The notes: generated by a model not told the origin, from the sequence alone. A DNA stretch of 64,000 nucleotides from Devosia psychrophila (GCF_000971275.1 NZ_LAPV01000147.1:1-64000); one strand, 5' to 3'; positions 25,562-34,994 are shown, numbered from the stretch's first letter. Numbers and translations: made by a program.

Positions 25562-26023
25562 CTATAGCGACAGTGGCGGCCCGACCACCTCCATGCCGTG
25601 CTTGCGGCTCAGGGCGCGAAATTCCTCGGAGCGCGGATCGAGCAAGGCATGAGCAAAAAAGGCTTCCATCGAACCGGCAGGTAAGAAGGCGACCAGCAGC
25701 CTCGCGGCAGGCGTCAGGTTGAGGAAAGCGTGGGGAATGCCCTTGGGGCCGAGGATGGTATCGCCGGGCCCGAGCTCGTGTAGTGCCTCGCCGACCTGAA
25801 TGCGAAAGCGGCCGTCCTGCACCAGGAACCACTCGTCCTGATCGTGATGGTAGTGCAGCGGCGGGCCACCATGGCCGCTGCGCACCGTATCGACGACGAA
25901 AATTTTGCCGCCGCTGTCGGCAGTCGATAGCTTGATGTCGAAGCGACCGTTGAGAAATTGTACCGGCCGGTCGAAGCGGTCGGCGTCGTGGCGCACGAGA
26001 ATGGCCGGATCGACGGTGTCCAT
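25562..26023 (-). CDS. Cupin domain protein
   Basis: A 153-residue single-cupin protein. The metal motif reads PPLHYHHDQDEWFLVQDGRF (two His and a Glu), and the second half has GPKGIPHAFLNLTP with the fourth His. It probably binds a small metal ion; enzymatic and regulatory roles are both possible. GAGGTG precedes the ATG at 26023. It lies between glpX and recJ on the same strand, with no functional link evident. Confidence 0.75.
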   Translation of the reverse strand: MDTVDPAILVRHDADRFDRPVQFLNGRFDIKLSTADSGGKIFVVDTVRSGHGGPPLHYHHDQDEWFLVQDGRFRIQVGEALHELGPGDTILGPKGIPHAFLNLTPAARLLVAFLPAGSMEAFFAHALLDPRSEEFRALSRKHGMEVVGPPLSL

Positions 26024-26091
26024 GGCTTGCACCTCATCGCAACGACAGCGCTGCAGCGTCTGCTCATTGCCGACGGACGTCAAGGCTCGCC

Positions 26092-27078
26092 TCACCTCGC
26101 GTGCTGCGCCCTGATCCAGCGGACTGTCTGGCTCCAGCTTCGCATGACGATGGTGTTGGTTTCGACCGAGTTGCGGCGGAGGCGGATGCCGTCGAGCAGG
26201 GTGCCGTCGGTGACGCCAGTGGCGGCGACGAGCACATCGCCGGAGGCCAGTTCGGATACATCGTAGATGCGGTTGGCGTCGGTGATACCCATGGCGATGG
26301 CGCGTTCGCGCTTGGCCGAGGTGTCGAGGATCAGCTTGCCCTGCATCTGGCCGCCGATGCAGCGCAGGGCCGCAGCGGCCAGCACGCCTTCGGGGGCGCC
26401 GCCGGAGCCGAGATAGATGTCGATGCCAGTGTCTTCGGTGTTGACCGCATGGATGACGCCGGCAATGTCGCCGTCACTGATCAGCTTGACGGCGACGCCG
26501 GTGGTGCGCAGTTCCTCGATCAGGCTCGCATGGCGCGGACGGTCAAGCACGATCGCGGTGATTTCGCTGAGCGGACCGCCCTTCGCTTTAGCAAGCGCCT
26601 TGACGTTTTCGGTTGCCGTCCAGTCGATATGGACGGTGCCCGGGGCGTATTCAGCACCGATGGCAATCTTGTGCATGTAGACGTTGCGGGCGACGTTGAG
26701 TAGTCCGCCGCGTTCGGCCATGGCCAGCACAACGATGGAATCGGGCTGGTTCTTGGCGCAGAGCGTGACCCCTTCGAGCGGGTCCACGGCGATATCGACT
26801 TCAGGCCCCTGCCCGTCGCCAACGTGCTGGCCGATGAACAGGTCATCACATTCGTGCTCTTCGCCTTCGCCGATGACAATACGGCCCGAGATTGCGACCG
26901 TGTCGAGTTCGGACTTCATCGCCTTGACGGCGGCCTCGTCGGCGGCTTGTTCGTTGCCTTTACCGCGCCATTCGGCGGCGGCGATGGCGGCGCGTTCGGT
27001 GACGCGCACGAGTTCAAGGGTCAGGTTGCGATGCAGATTGGCGGGGCTTCTATCACCCTCGACCTTGCTCAGTCTCAT
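26092..27078 (-). CDS. glpX: Class II fructose-1,6-bisphosphatase GlpX
   Basis: A 328-residue metal-dependent phosphatase of gluconeogenesis that converts fructose 1,6-bisphosphate to fructose 6-phosphate. Family signatures are IVIGEGEEHECDDLFIGQ, VDIAVDPLEGVTLCA (the DPxEG metal-site motif) and DIYLGSGGAPEGVLAAAALRCIGG. GGAGG precedes the ATG. In this bacterial group glpX is usually encoded just downstream of hom, as here. Confidence 0.94.
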   Translation of the reverse strand: MRLSKVEGDRSPANLHRNLTLELVRVTERAAIAAAEWRGKGNEQAADEAAVKAMKSELDTVAISGRIVIGEGEEHECDDLFIGQHVGDGQGPEVDIAVDPLEGVTLCAKNQPDSIVVLAMAERGGLLNVARNVYMHKIAIGAEYAPGTVHIDWTATENVKALAKAKGGPLSEITAIVLDRPRHASLIEELRTTGVAVKLISDGDIAGVIHAVNTEDTGIDIYLGSGGAPEGVLAAAALRCIGGQMQGKLILDTSAKRERAIAMGITDANRIYDVSELASGDVLVAATGVTDGTLLDGIRLRRNSVETNTIVMRSWSQTVRWIRAQHAR

Positions 27079-27115
27079 ATGTCCTCCCGGGCCTGACTTG
27101 GCCCGGGATCGGGTG

Positions 27116-28624
27116 TCAGAACGTTTCGATCCGGATCAGTTGCGGTTCACCCACGATAAACCCGTCAGCGGCGATCTGTGCAAGCGATTCACGTACCGAT
27201 GATTCCAAAGTCTGTTGAGTGATCATCACTACGGTCCGCGTCGGCGCGCCATCGGATGAGACTGCCTTAGCGTTCAAATCCGACCGCTGGATGACACTGT
27301 CGATGGAAATGCCCCGCTCGCCCATCCGCGTCGTGATCGCTGCGAGAGCACCGGGCACGTCCTTGGCATTGAGGCGAATGTAGTACCCACCCTCGTGGGC
27401 ACGCATCGGCGCCTGCTTATAGGGCAGCAGTTCCTCACTCGGCACGCCCAGCGGCGGCACGCGGGTGCCGCGGGCGATGTCGAGGATATCGGACAGCACC
27501 GACGACGCCGTGGGCGGGCCACCGGCGCCGGGACCGGCCAGCAGCAGCTCATGCACATGGTCGGTTTCGAGCGCCACGGCGTTCATCACGCCATCGACGC
27601 CGGCGATGGCTGAGCCTTTGGGCACGAAAGTCGGGTGCACGCGCTGCTCGATACCTTCATCGGTACGCTGGGCAATGCCGAGCAGCTTAATCTTGTAACC
27701 AAGCTCGGCGGCCACCTTTATATCGTGCTGGGTGATGCGGGAAATGCCCTCGACGCGGATCTGGTCGGGAGCGATCTCGTAGCCGAAGCAGAGCGTCGAG
27801 AGGATCGACAGCTTGTGCGCCGTGTCGAAGCCTTCGACATCGAAGGTCGGGTCGGACTCGGCATAGCCGAGTGCCTGCGCGTCCTTGAGGCAATCGGCGA
27901 AGCTGATGTCTTCGTTGCCCATGCGAGTCAGTATATAATTGCAGGTGCCGTTCATGATGCCATAAACCTTGGCGATCTTGGCCGAGCCCAAGCCTTCGCG
28001 TAGTGTCTTGATGACTGGGATGCCACCGGCAACAGCGGCTTCAAACCCGAGCTGAGCGCCGGATTCCTCGGCCATGCGGGCCAGCGCCACGCCATGCTTT
28101 GCAAGCAGGGCCTTGTTGGCGGTGACGACCGGACGGCCAATTTGCAAGGCAGCTTTGACGGCGGCAAAAGCCGGGCCGTCTTCGCCGCCGATCAGTTCAA
28201 CAAACAGGTCGATGCCGTCGGACTTGGCCAAAGCCACCGGATCGTCGAACCACTCGAGGCCGGAAATATCAATGCCACGGTCGCGAGAACGCGAGCGCGC
28301 GGCAACCGCTGTCACGACCAGCTGTCGACCGAGCTTTTTGGTGAGTTCGGCGCCATCCTTCTGCAGGATGCGCACCAGTGTCGCCCCGACATTGCCGAGG
28401 CCGGCGACGCCAACGCGCAACGGCGCCTGGGCTTGGCCATCGCCGAAATCCTGCATTGCCTTGAGAATTCGCGTCCGCGTATCGGAACGTGGTTCGCGGC
28501 CCTCCCGCAGGTCGAACACAAACAGCGGATCGCCCGCCACGGTGCGGCCGAAACGGGTCGGCGTCCAACCCCGGGCTGAGATGAAAGTTTCGACGGCATG
28601 GCGGAAGGAAGCAATGTCACTCAT
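27116..28624 (-). CDS. hom: Homoserine dehydrogenase with N-terminal HTH-like extension
   Basis: A 502-residue protein. Residues from about 67 on match homoserine dehydrogenase: LRVGVAGLGNVGATLVRIL (NAD(P) site), GTCNYILTRM, YAESDPTFDVEGFDTAHKLSIL (catalytic region) and a C-terminal ACT domain (GGYYIRLNAKDVPGALAAI). This part, about 436 residues, is the whole family length. The first 60 residues are extra and resemble small alphaproteobacterial HTH proteins: TRFGRTVAGDPLFVFDLREG then RTRILKAM. An internal ATG (codon 57, at 28456) exists but has no well-spaced ribosome site. It catalyses reduction of aspartate semialdehyde in threonine and methionine synthesis; the extension is unexplained. 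Confidence 0.9.
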   Translation of the reverse strand: MSDIASFRHAVETFISARGWTPTRFGRTVAGDPLFVFDLREGREPRSDTRTRILKAMQDFGDGQAQAPLRVGVAGLGNVGATLVRILQKDGAELTKKLGRQLVVTAVAARSRSRDRGIDISGLEWFDDPVALAKSDGIDLFVELIGGEDGPAFAAVKAALQIGRPVVTANKALLAKHGVALARMAEESGAQLGFEAAVAGGIPVIKTLREGLGSAKIAKVYGIMNGTCNYILTRMGNEDISFADCLKDAQALGYAESDPTFDVEGFDTAHKLSILSTLCFGYEIAPDQIRVEGISRITQHDIKVAAELGYKIKLLGIAQRTDEGIEQRVHPTFVPKGSAIAGVDGVMNAVALETDHVHELLLAGPGAGGPPTASSVLSDILDIARGTRVPPLGVPSEELLPYKQAPMRAHEGGYYIRLNAKDVPGALAAITTRMGERGISIDSVIQRSDLNAKAVSSDGAPTRTVVMITQQTLESSVRESLAQIAADGFIVGEPQLIRIETF

Positions 28625-28744
28625 GGTGGCGCATCTGCATAGGAATTCGCCTAGCCGTCAATAGGAGTTTGGACGGCATTGCGGCCGACCAAGGCTTTAT
28701 TTGGTGGCAGGGTTAGATGGAGATGGCACGGCTACTTTGCTGTA

Positions 28745-28823
28745 TTCCCTCGGGCTTGACCCGGGGGTCGTTCGCCGCTTGGGCCGTGGGGAGAGTGGCC
28801 CTCGGGTCAAGCCCGAGGGAGAA
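28745..28823. repeat. Long palindromic intergenic repeat, copy B (inverted relative to copy A)
   Basis: TTCCCTCGGGCTTGACCC pairs with GGGTCAAGCCCGAGGGA around a loop. Its reverse complement matches copy A (20146-20243), including the loop-side GAGGGCCACTCTC. It lies between the aminotransferase and hom genes. Confidence 0.8.
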
Positions 28824-28861
28824 AGCGTGGGTGGGATGGATAGGCGGTGACGGAAGAGACT

Positions 28862-30076
28862 TTAGCCGACCAGCGGGACGACGTTGCCGGAGCCGGTTTT
28901 GGAGCCGAGCAGCTTCTTGATGTTGCGGGCAGCCTGGCGAATGCGCTGTTCGTTTTCGACGAAAGCGAGGCGGATATACTGATCACCATATTCGCCGAAG
29001 CCGACGCCCGGCGCGACGCCGACCCCGGTTTCCTTGATCAGCAGCTTGGCAAACTCCAGCGAGCCGAGATGGGCAAACTGCGCGGGGATCGGCGCCCAGG
29101 CAAACATGGTGGCTTTTGGTACGGGAATGTCCCAGCCGGAGCGGCCGAAGCTTTCGACCAGCACGTCGCGGCGCATCTTGTAAACCTTGCGAACTTCTTC
29201 GATGACATCGTCCGAACCGTTCAGCGCAGCTGTCGCCGCAACCTGGATCGGGGTGAAGGCACCATAATCGAGATAAGACTTTACCCGCGCCAGCGCCGCG
29301 ATGAGGCGTTCATTGCCGACGGCGAAACCGACGCGCCAGCCGGGCATGGAGTATGTCTTGGACATCGAGGTAAATTCCACCGTGATGTCGATGGCACCGG
29401 GCACCTGCAGGACCGATGGCGGCGGCTGGTCGGCGTCGAAGTAAATCTCGGAATAGGCCAGGTCGGACAGGATGAAAATGTCATTGGCGCGGCAGTACTT
29501 GACCACCTCGGTGTAGAAATCGAGGTCGGCCGTGTAGGCGGTCGGGTTGGCCGGATAGTTTAACACCAGCGCGATAGGCTTGGGGATCGAGTGCCGCACG
29601 GCACGATCCAGCGAGCGCATGAAGTCTTCGTTGGGATCGGCGGGCATGGAACGAACGACGCCGCCGGACATGATGAAGCCGAAGGAATGGATCGGATAGG
29701 TGGGGTTTGGAACCAGCACCACATCGCCCGGCGCCGTGATGGCCGAGGCCATGTTGGCAAAGCCTTCCTTGGAGCCAAGCGTCGCGACGACCTGGGTGTC
29801 GGGATTGAGCTTCACGCCGAAGCGGCGGCCGTAATAGCTGGCCTGGGCCTTGCGCAGGCCGGGAATGCCGCGCGAGCTGGAATACCGATGGGTGCGGCCA
29901 TCCTTGACGGTTTCCTGCAGCTTTTCGACGATGTGCTGCGGCGTCGGCATATCGGGATTGCCCATGCCGAGATCGATGACATCGACACCTTCGGCGCGCG
30001 CCTTGGCCTTGAGCGGGTCGATATGGGCAAAGACATAGGGGGGAAGACGGCGGATCTTATGGAAGTCTTCGCTCAT
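28862..30076 (-). CDS. PLP-dependent aminotransferase (LL-DAP/alanine aminotransferase-like)
   Basis: A 404-residue class I/II aminotransferase. Visible motifs are RYSSSRGIPGLRKA, VPNPTYPIHSFGF, VLNYPANPT, DLAYSEIYFD and SMSKTYSMPGWRVGFAVG with the PLP-binding lysine. Relatives next to hom in this group are annotated as alanine or LL-diaminopimelate aminotransferase-like enzymes; sequence alone does not fix the amino donor. GAGGAA precedes the ATG. It probably forms a loose amino-acid biosynthesis unit with hom, separated by the repeat. Confidence 0.85.
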   Translation of the reverse strand: MSEDFHKIRRLPPYVFAHIDPLKAKARAEGVDVIDLGMGNPDMPTPQHIVEKLQETVKDGRTHRYSSSRGIPGLRKAQASYYGRRFGVKLNPDTQVVATLGSKEGFANMASAITAPGDVVLVPNPTYPIHSFGFIMSGGVVRSMPADPNEDFMRSLDRAVRHSIPKPIALVLNYPANPTAYTADLDFYTEVVKYCRANDIFILSDLAYSEIYFDADQPPPSVLQVPGAIDITVEFTSMSKTYSMPGWRVGFAVGNERLIAALARVKSYLDYGAFTPIQVAATAALNGSDDVIEEVRKVYKMRRDVLVESFGRSGWDIPVPKATMFAWAPIPAQFAHLGSLEFAKLLIKETGVGVAPGVGFGEYGDQYIRLAFVENEQRIRQAARNIKKLLGSKTGSGNVVPLVG

Positions 30077-30489
30077 GATTTCCTCGACGGTCCTTCCAGG
30101 GACCTGAACTGGGCCGCGACGCGCTGACGCGCTACGCCTCTCTTTGAGGCGTGGATTATCGCGGAATTATGGTTGTGAACGGGTTAAACAGCCCATTACG
30201 GGCCGTGATATGGTGTTCGGCTCTTCCCGGCCCGGCTTGGGCCACGCGGGAAGAGCTAGCGGGCGTTCGCCGCCGCCAAACGGACGGCCGCAGCCACTGC
30301 ACCAATGGCGAGCGAGGCTCCAACCTTTGCAACAGTGTACAGAGACTGCATGTCCCTTGCCCTTCGGACGTGATTTTTGTAAGGAAATCAGCTATCGACA
30401 AGCCGTTCATAATTCCTCTGTCAGTTATTGTAAATGGTCCCGGGGACGCCAACCTTCGGCTCCAGAGCGGCATATGGTGAGGTAAAATC
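30077..30489. other. Divergent intergenic region without a supported gene
   Basis: About 410 bases between the divergent aminotransferase and glycosyltransferase genes. Overlapping frames of about 110 codons exist on both strands but carry no recognisable motif. A small hairpin GCCTC-TCTTT-GAGGC lies near 30136. It must hold the promoters of both flanking genes. Confidence 0.5.
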
Positions 30490-31806
30490 TTGAAGCGCAT
30501 TGCCCTCGTCACGATCGGCACGCAAGGCGACGTTCAACCCTATCTGGCCCTTGCTATCTCCCTCAAGGAGCGTGGCTACTCTGTTGTCCTTGGGGCTTCG
30601 GAAGAATTCCAGGTCATGGTCGAGGGGCATGGCCTCGAGTTCCACACGCTGGGACCGTCGATTCAGGCCTTCCTGTCGCAGCAGCGATTCGAAAATGCGA
30701 TGAGCCAGTCCATGCTCATCAACGGGCCTTCCCTGCTGCGCCAAGGTCAGCAGATCGTCGATACCGCAGCGCGTCACGCCTGGGATATGTGCCAGGGCGC
30801 CGACATGCTGATCCTGAACATGAACACCAGCTTCGGCATCGACATTGCCGAGGCGCTGCATATCCCCGCCATCATGGTGGCCCTGCAGCCGCTGAACTCG
30901 ACCAGTGAATTCCCGCTCTGCATCTATTACGGCGCCGATTTTGGCCCGGCTTTCAACAAGCTGAGCTACGCGACGATGTCGGTGCAGCAGATTTATTACA
31001 ATCTGCCGCGCAACAAGCTGCGCCGGGAGTTGATGGGTCTCGATGCGCGCAAGAAGGGCGGCTTCTTCCGCAATACCGACGGTACGGCGATGACCACTCT
31101 ATACCCGTATTCGCCGGTGGTTTCGCCGCGTCCGCGCGATTGGCCCAAGAGTGCCATCGTCACCGGCTACTGGCAGCTCAAGGATAGCACCGACTGGCAG
31201 CCGTCGGCCGAATTCCAGAAGTTCCTCTCCGAAGGCGAGGCACCGGTCTATATCGGCTTCGGCTCGATGCCGTTCGGCGCCGAGCGCAATACCAAGATTC
31301 TGAAGGAAGCGGTCGCCCTGTGGGGCGGCCGTGCCGTGGTGGCGCGCGGTTGGGGCGGCATCAATCCGCAGGATCTGCCTGACAGCATATTTGCCATCGA
31401 GAAGGCGCCGCACGACAAGCTGTTCAAGTATGTGTCGGCGGTCGTGCATCATGGCGGCGCCGGCACGACCTCGGCGGGCCTGCATCTCGGCCGTCCGACC
31501 TTCGTCGTGCCACAGGCAGTCGATCAGCCCTATTGGGGCCGTCGCGTCTATGAACTCGGGTGCGGTCCCAAGCCCGTGCGGCTGCGCAAGCTGACCTCGG
31601 AAATCCTCGCCGGTGCGCTAGCCGACCTCACGACGAACGAAGACTATCGCCGCAACGCCGCCGAGATAGCCGAGCAGTTGCAGGGCGAAGATGGCATCGA
31701 AAAGGCCATCAAGGTCATTGAGCGCGTCATGACCAGCTATGTGCCGCGCGTGCCGACGATCAAAAAGGCCAGGAAAGTCAAGGCGCCGCTGAAGCTGGTA
31801 GGCTAA
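30490..31806 (+). CDS. Glycosyltransferase, sterol/UDP-glucosyltransferase-like (GT1)
   Basis: A 438-residue GT-B enzyme. The N-terminal domain starts KRIALVTIGTQGDVQPYLALAI, typical of sterol 3-beta-glucosyltransferase and macrolide-type transferases. The donor-binding motif is HHGGAGTTSAGLHLGRPTFVVPQAVDQ, followed by YWGRRVYELGCGP. It starts with TTG at 30490, with GAGG nearby upstream and the Rossmann strand directly after. The acceptor is probably a lipid or polyketide-like molecule; a glycolipid role in the membrane is plausible but unproven. Confidence 0.85.
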   Translation: MKRIALVTIGTQGDVQPYLALAISLKERGYSVVLGASEEFQVMVEGHGLEFHTLGPSIQAFLSQQRFENAMSQSMLINGPSLLRQGQQIVDTAARHAWDMCQGADMLILNMNTSFGIDIAEALHIPAIMVALQPLNSTSEFPLCIYYGADFGPAFNKLSYATMSVQQIYYNLPRNKLRRELMGLDARKKGGFFRNTDGTAMTTLYPYSPVVSPRPRDWPKSAIVTGYWQLKDSTDWQPSAEFQKFLSEGEAPVYIGFGSMPFGAERNTKILKEAVALWGGRAVVARGWGGINPQDLPDSIFAIEKAPHDKLFKYVSAVVHHGGAGTTSAGLHLGRPTFVVPQAVDQPYWGRRVYELGCGPKPVRLRKLTSEILAGALADLTTNEDYRRNAAEIAEQLQGEDGIEKAIKVIERVMTSYVPRVPTIKKARKVKAPLKLVG

Positions 31807-31826
31807 GGGGCCGCAAGGCCGGACCC

Positions 31827-32462
31827 TTAATGCCTTCGCGTTGCCAACGTCGCGAGCCCGGCCAGCACCGGGGGGATCAGCACGGCAGCTGCGTATGCAA
31901 GAACCAGCATCCCTGCCCCGGCGTCCAGCCACGCCAGCATTGCGAGGCCGATGGCGGCCAGCCCGAAGGCTATTCCGGCGACTCGATGAACCAGCCGCCA
32001 GGCGTTGTCGGTGCGGATGGGCCACGGCATGCGCAGGCCGGCATAGGTATGCCGCTCTGCCTCGAACAGCACGACTGCTACCAGTAACAGCGCGCCGCCC
32101 AGGCCAAAGCCGGTAACGCGGATAAAATCCAGGTCAGAGCCTATACCTGTCAGCAGCATGCCAAGCTGGCAGGCGGCGACGAGCAGCATCAGGAACGTCA
32201 GCATCGGGTCGAAGATGTGCTGGGTCTTGGCATAGTGGTTTTTGGTCAGCGACTTGCCGAGCGCGAAGAACGCTACCAGCAGCACGGCTTGGATGATTGG
32301 GGCCACCAACATGGCATTGCGCGGCCATAGCCAGTCGGCAGCGCTGCCGGCCCAATGGGCGGGGAACAGAAAGTCGGCCGGAATGCGAAACAGGCCCACG
32401 CCTGTCAGCGCCAGCGTTACGGTCAGCAGCAGCAGATGAAAACGGGTGACGAGGATTTGCAT
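31827..32462 (-). CDS. SdpI-like membrane protein (DUF1648/SdpI)
   Basis: A 211-residue protein with about six hydrophobic helices. The N-terminal part (IPADFLFPAHWAGSAADWLWPR) resembles DUF1648, with a conserved HW and an aromatic-rich loop. The C-terminal part has YAGLRMPWPIRTDNAWRLVHRVAGIAFGL, which fits the SdpI/YfhL motif of immunity-type membrane proteins. The start is uncertain: ATG at 32462 begins the first helix, with another ATG 30 bases upstream. Function in this organism is unknown. Confidence 0.65.
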   Translation of the reverse strand: MQILVTRFHLLLLTVTLALTGVGLFRIPADFLFPAHWAGSAADWLWPRNAMLVAPIIQAVLLVAFFALGKSLTKNHYAKTQHIFDPMLTFLMLLVAACQLGMLLTGIGSDLDFIRVTGFGLGGALLLVAVVLFEAERHTYAGLRMPWPIRTDNAWRLVHRVAGIAFGLAAIGLAMLAWLDAGAGMLVLAYAAAVLIPPVLAGLATLATRRH

Positions 32463-32486
32463 GGCGTGGTGGATATGGGCTGTGCG

Positions 32487-32521
32487 AGGCAAAAGAAAAG
32501 GGCCGGTTTCCCGGCCCTTTG
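32487..32521 (-). terminator. Rho-independent terminator of rplM-rpsI
   Basis: On the minus strand, AAAGGGCCGGG and CCGGCCCTTT form a stem with a short loop, followed by TTTTCTTTTG, 20 bases after the rpsI stop. Confidence 0.9.
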
Positions 32522-32540
32522 CATGATCTGAATTCGAAGC

Positions 32541-33023
32541 TTAGCGCTTGCTGAACTGGAAGGACTTGCGGGCCTTGGCCTTGCCGTACTTCTTGCGTTC
32601 GACGACGCGGCTGTCGCGGGTCAGGAAGCCACCCTTCTTCAGCAGCGGGCGCAGGCCCGGCTCGAAGAAGTTCAGCGCCTTGGAGATGCCGTGACGAATG
32701 GCACCGGCCTGGCCGGAAAGACCACCGCCGGCAACAGTGACGACAACGTCGTACTGGTCGGTGCGTTCGGTCGCGACGATCGGCTGCTTGACGATCAGCT
32801 GCAGAACCGGACGAGCGAAGTAGGTAGCGAACTCACGGCCATTAACGACCACAGTGCCCTTGCCCGGCTTGATCCAGACGCGAGCGACAGCGTTCTTGCG
32901 CTTGCCGGTTGCATAGGCACGACCCTGCGCGTCGAGCTTCTGGGTGTGCACCGGAGCGGTGTTGATCACAGGAGCAACGGTCGAGGTGCCGAGTTCTTCG
33001 AGGGAGTTGATGGTTTCAGCCAT
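32541..33023 (-). CDS. rpsI: 30S ribosomal protein S9
   Basis: A 160-residue ribosomal protein with an N-terminal alphaproteobacterial extension of about 30 residues. The S9 core starts [20 protein letters not shown], continues with [22 protein letters not shown] and ends in the conserved [17 protein letters not shown] tail that reaches the P-site tRNA. It begins 1 base after the rplM stop. Confidence 0.98.
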   Translation of the reverse strand: MAETINSLEELGTSTVAPVINTAPVHTQKLDAQGRAYATGKRKNAVARVWIKPGKGTVVVNGREFATYFARPVLQLIVKQPIVATERTDQYDVVVTVAGGGLSGQAGAIRHGISKALNFFEPGLRPLLKKGGFLTRDSRVVERKKYGKAKARKSFQFSKR

Positions 33024-33024
33024 A

Positions 33025-33489
33025 TTACTTCACCCGCGCATTCTTGGGATTCATCGCAGCAACGTCCAGCGTAGCCGGGTTCTGCGCTTCATGGGGATGC
33101 TCAGCGCCCGAATAGACGCGGAAGTTCTTGAGCTGGGCACGGGTCAGCGGGCCGCCAGGCATCATGCGGCGAACGGCGTTCTCGAGCACGCGCTCTGGAA
33201 AACGGCCTTCGAGGATTTCGCGGGCCGTACGGTCCTTGATGCCGCCGGGGAAGCCGGTGTGCCAGTAGAACTTGTGCTGGTCGAGCTTGCGACCGGTAAA
33301 TTTCACCTTGTCGGCATTGATGACAACGATGTTGTCGCCCATGTCCATGTGGGGGGTGAAAGTAGGCTTATGCTTGCCGCGCAGGCGTGCGGCAATGATC
33401 GAAGCAAGACGACCCACGACGAGGCCATTGGCATCGATCAGGATCCACTTCTTTTCGATCTCGCTCGGTTTTGCCGAGTAAGTGCTCAT
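33025..33489 (-). CDS. rplM: 50S ribosomal protein L13
   Basis: A 154-residue ribosomal protein. It starts [20 protein letters not shown], with L13 hallmarks [19 protein letters not shown] and [14 protein letters not shown], and [29 protein letters not shown] at the C-terminus. The ATG at 33489 has AGGGA upstream. It is in an operon with rpsI, the standard bacterial order. Confidence 0.98.
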   Translation of the reverse strand: MSTYSAKPSEIEKKWILIDANGLVVGRLASIIAARLRGKHKPTFTPHMDMGDNIVVINADKVKFTGRKLDQHKFYWHTGFPGGIKDRTAREILEGRFPERVLENAVRRMMPGGPLTRAQLKNFRVYSGAEHPHEAQNPATLDVAAMNPKNARVK

Positions 33490-33638
33490 GCTTGAATTCC
33501 CTAGATAATTTGGGCTTGCAGCCTTCATCCAAGGAAGAAAGCGGCACGTTCGGCGGTTCGTGTAGGGGGGATTCTGCGATGCGTCAATAGGCTTGTTTTA
33601 TAGCAGTAAAATCAACGACTTACGTTTGCGGTATTATA

Positions 33639-34709
33639 TTACCGCAGGCGACGAGCCCGGTGCATGTCCGCAATATAGGCGATGGTGACGCCGGCCAGCA
33701 TAAAGGCGAGGGCCTGATGTCCGACCGCCAACGAGATCGGCACTGAGTGCAATAGCGTCATGATGCCGAGCACCACCTGCAGCAGCACGAGGATCGCTAG
33801 GCGCGGCAGCCAGCCATGCACACCCTTGAAGCCGCCCGTGGCATGCTGTTGCCAGAGCAGGACGGCGACATAGGCGGTGATGAGGTAGGCGATAGTGCGG
33901 TGGATGAACTGCACCGTCAGGTTGTTCTCGAACAGATTGCGCCAGAGCGGCTGCATGACGCCGAGACCGTCCGGGACCAGGGCACCATCCATCAGCGGCC
34001 AGGTGTTGTAGCCCATGCCGGCATCGAGCCCGGCAACGAAGGCCCCTGCCCCGATTTGCATGATGATCAGCACCAGCAGGATCATGGCGGAGGTTAGGTT
34101 CTGTCCGGTGACAAGGCCGGTTACCCGGCCCGGCTCAAGCGAGCGCGGCACATAGATCAGCGCGATGAACAACAGCGAGGCCGCCGTCAGATGCGCGGCA
34201 AGGCGATATTGCGAAACGGACGTCAGCTCGGTGAGGCCCGACGATACCATCCACCAGCCGAGCAGCCCCTGGAAACCGCCGAGGATGAACAAGGCAAACA
34301 GCGGCAAGGCTAGCTGCGGAGTGAACCGCTTCTGGATCAGGAAGACCACGAAGGGGATGGCGAACAGCACACCGAGGACACGTCCCAGCAGGCGGTGCAG
34401 GTATTCCCAGAAGAAGATGTATTTGAAGTCGTCCAGTGACATCCAGCTATTGTTGACCTGGTATTGCGGGATCTGCTTGTAGGCGTCGAACTCGGCCTGC
34501 CACTGCGCGGCATTGAGCGGCGGCAGCGTGCCGGAGATCGGTTTCCAGCTGGTGATCGAGAGGCCAGACTCGGTGAGCCGGGTGATGCCGCCGACAATCA
34601 CCATCAGCAGCACGAAGGCCGCCATGCCATAAAGCCAGATGCGCACGGGGCGGAGTCGATCGTTGGCAAAACGAGATTCACTCAGTGCGGCATTTTGGGC
34701 GGTGGTCAC
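33639..34709 (-). CDS. ctaA: Heme A synthase (COX15/CtaA)
   Basis: A 356-residue multi-pass membrane enzyme that converts heme O to heme A for cytochrome aa3 oxidases. Typical of the alphaproteobacterial COX15 type: VGGITRLTESGLSITSWKPISGTLPPL near the start, WEYLHRLLGRVLG (heme-ligand His), AHLTAASLLF, FVAGLDAGMGYNTWPLMDG and QFIHRTIAYLI, then LGHQALAFML-like VGHQALAFML. About eight transmembrane helices. I chose the GTG at 34709 with GGGAAA upstream; the longer frame adds nothing conserved. Confidence 0.93.
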   Translation of the reverse strand: MTTAQNAALSESRFANDRLRPVRIWLYGMAAFVLLMVIVGGITRLTESGLSITSWKPISGTLPPLNAAQWQAEFDAYKQIPQYQVNNSWMSLDDFKYIFFWEYLHRLLGRVLGVLFAIPFVVFLIQKRFTPQLALPLFALFILGGFQGLLGWWMVSSGLTELTSVSQYRLAAHLTAASLLFIALIYVPRSLEPGRVTGLVTGQNLTSAMILLVLIIMQIGAGAFVAGLDAGMGYNTWPLMDGALVPDGLGVMQPLWRNLFENNLTVQFIHRTIAYLITAYVAVLLWQQHATGGFKGVHGWLPRLAILVLLQVVLGIMTLLHSVPISLAVGHQALAFMLAGVTIAYIADMHRARRLR

Positions 34710-34787
34710 GGTCGTTTCCCGGTGTCGGTCAGTGGCCGGGAGTGGTATTCCCGGTTGACCATCCCCGCAATAGCCGCGTTGCCGCAC

Positions 34788-34994
34788 ATGACCCAGCGTA
34801 GTCGCAAAGCCTTCGGAATCCTGTTGACCCTCGGCTCGATCATAGCCTGGCTATCGGTGTTCACCTCTGTCTATCTGGCGTTTCCGCCCGACCTGCCGAT
34901 CTGGATCCTGATGCCGTATTTCATCGTCGCGGGCGTGGGCTGGCTGTATCCGGCAATGGCGATCATCCGCTGGATGGCAAAGCCCGACGCCTGA
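34788..34994 (+). CDS. DUF2842 small membrane protein
   Basis: A 68-residue protein with two hydrophobic helices (about 10-30 and 37-60). It starts MTQRSRKAFGILLTLGSI and ends in WLYPAMAIIRWMAKPD, fitting the short DUF2842 family of alphaproteobacteria. It is divergent to ctaA, a common arrangement, and ends directly before the convergent deacetylase gene. No function is known. Confidence 0.75.
   Translation: MTQRSRKAFGILLTLGSIIAWLSVFTSVYLAFPPDLPIWILMPYFIVAGVGWLYPAMAIIRWMAKPDA

Noticed and set aside
30144-30521. Overlapping 110-120-codon frames on both strands upstream of the glycosyltransferase gene
   Set aside because: They overlap one another, carry no motif and lie where promoters must be.
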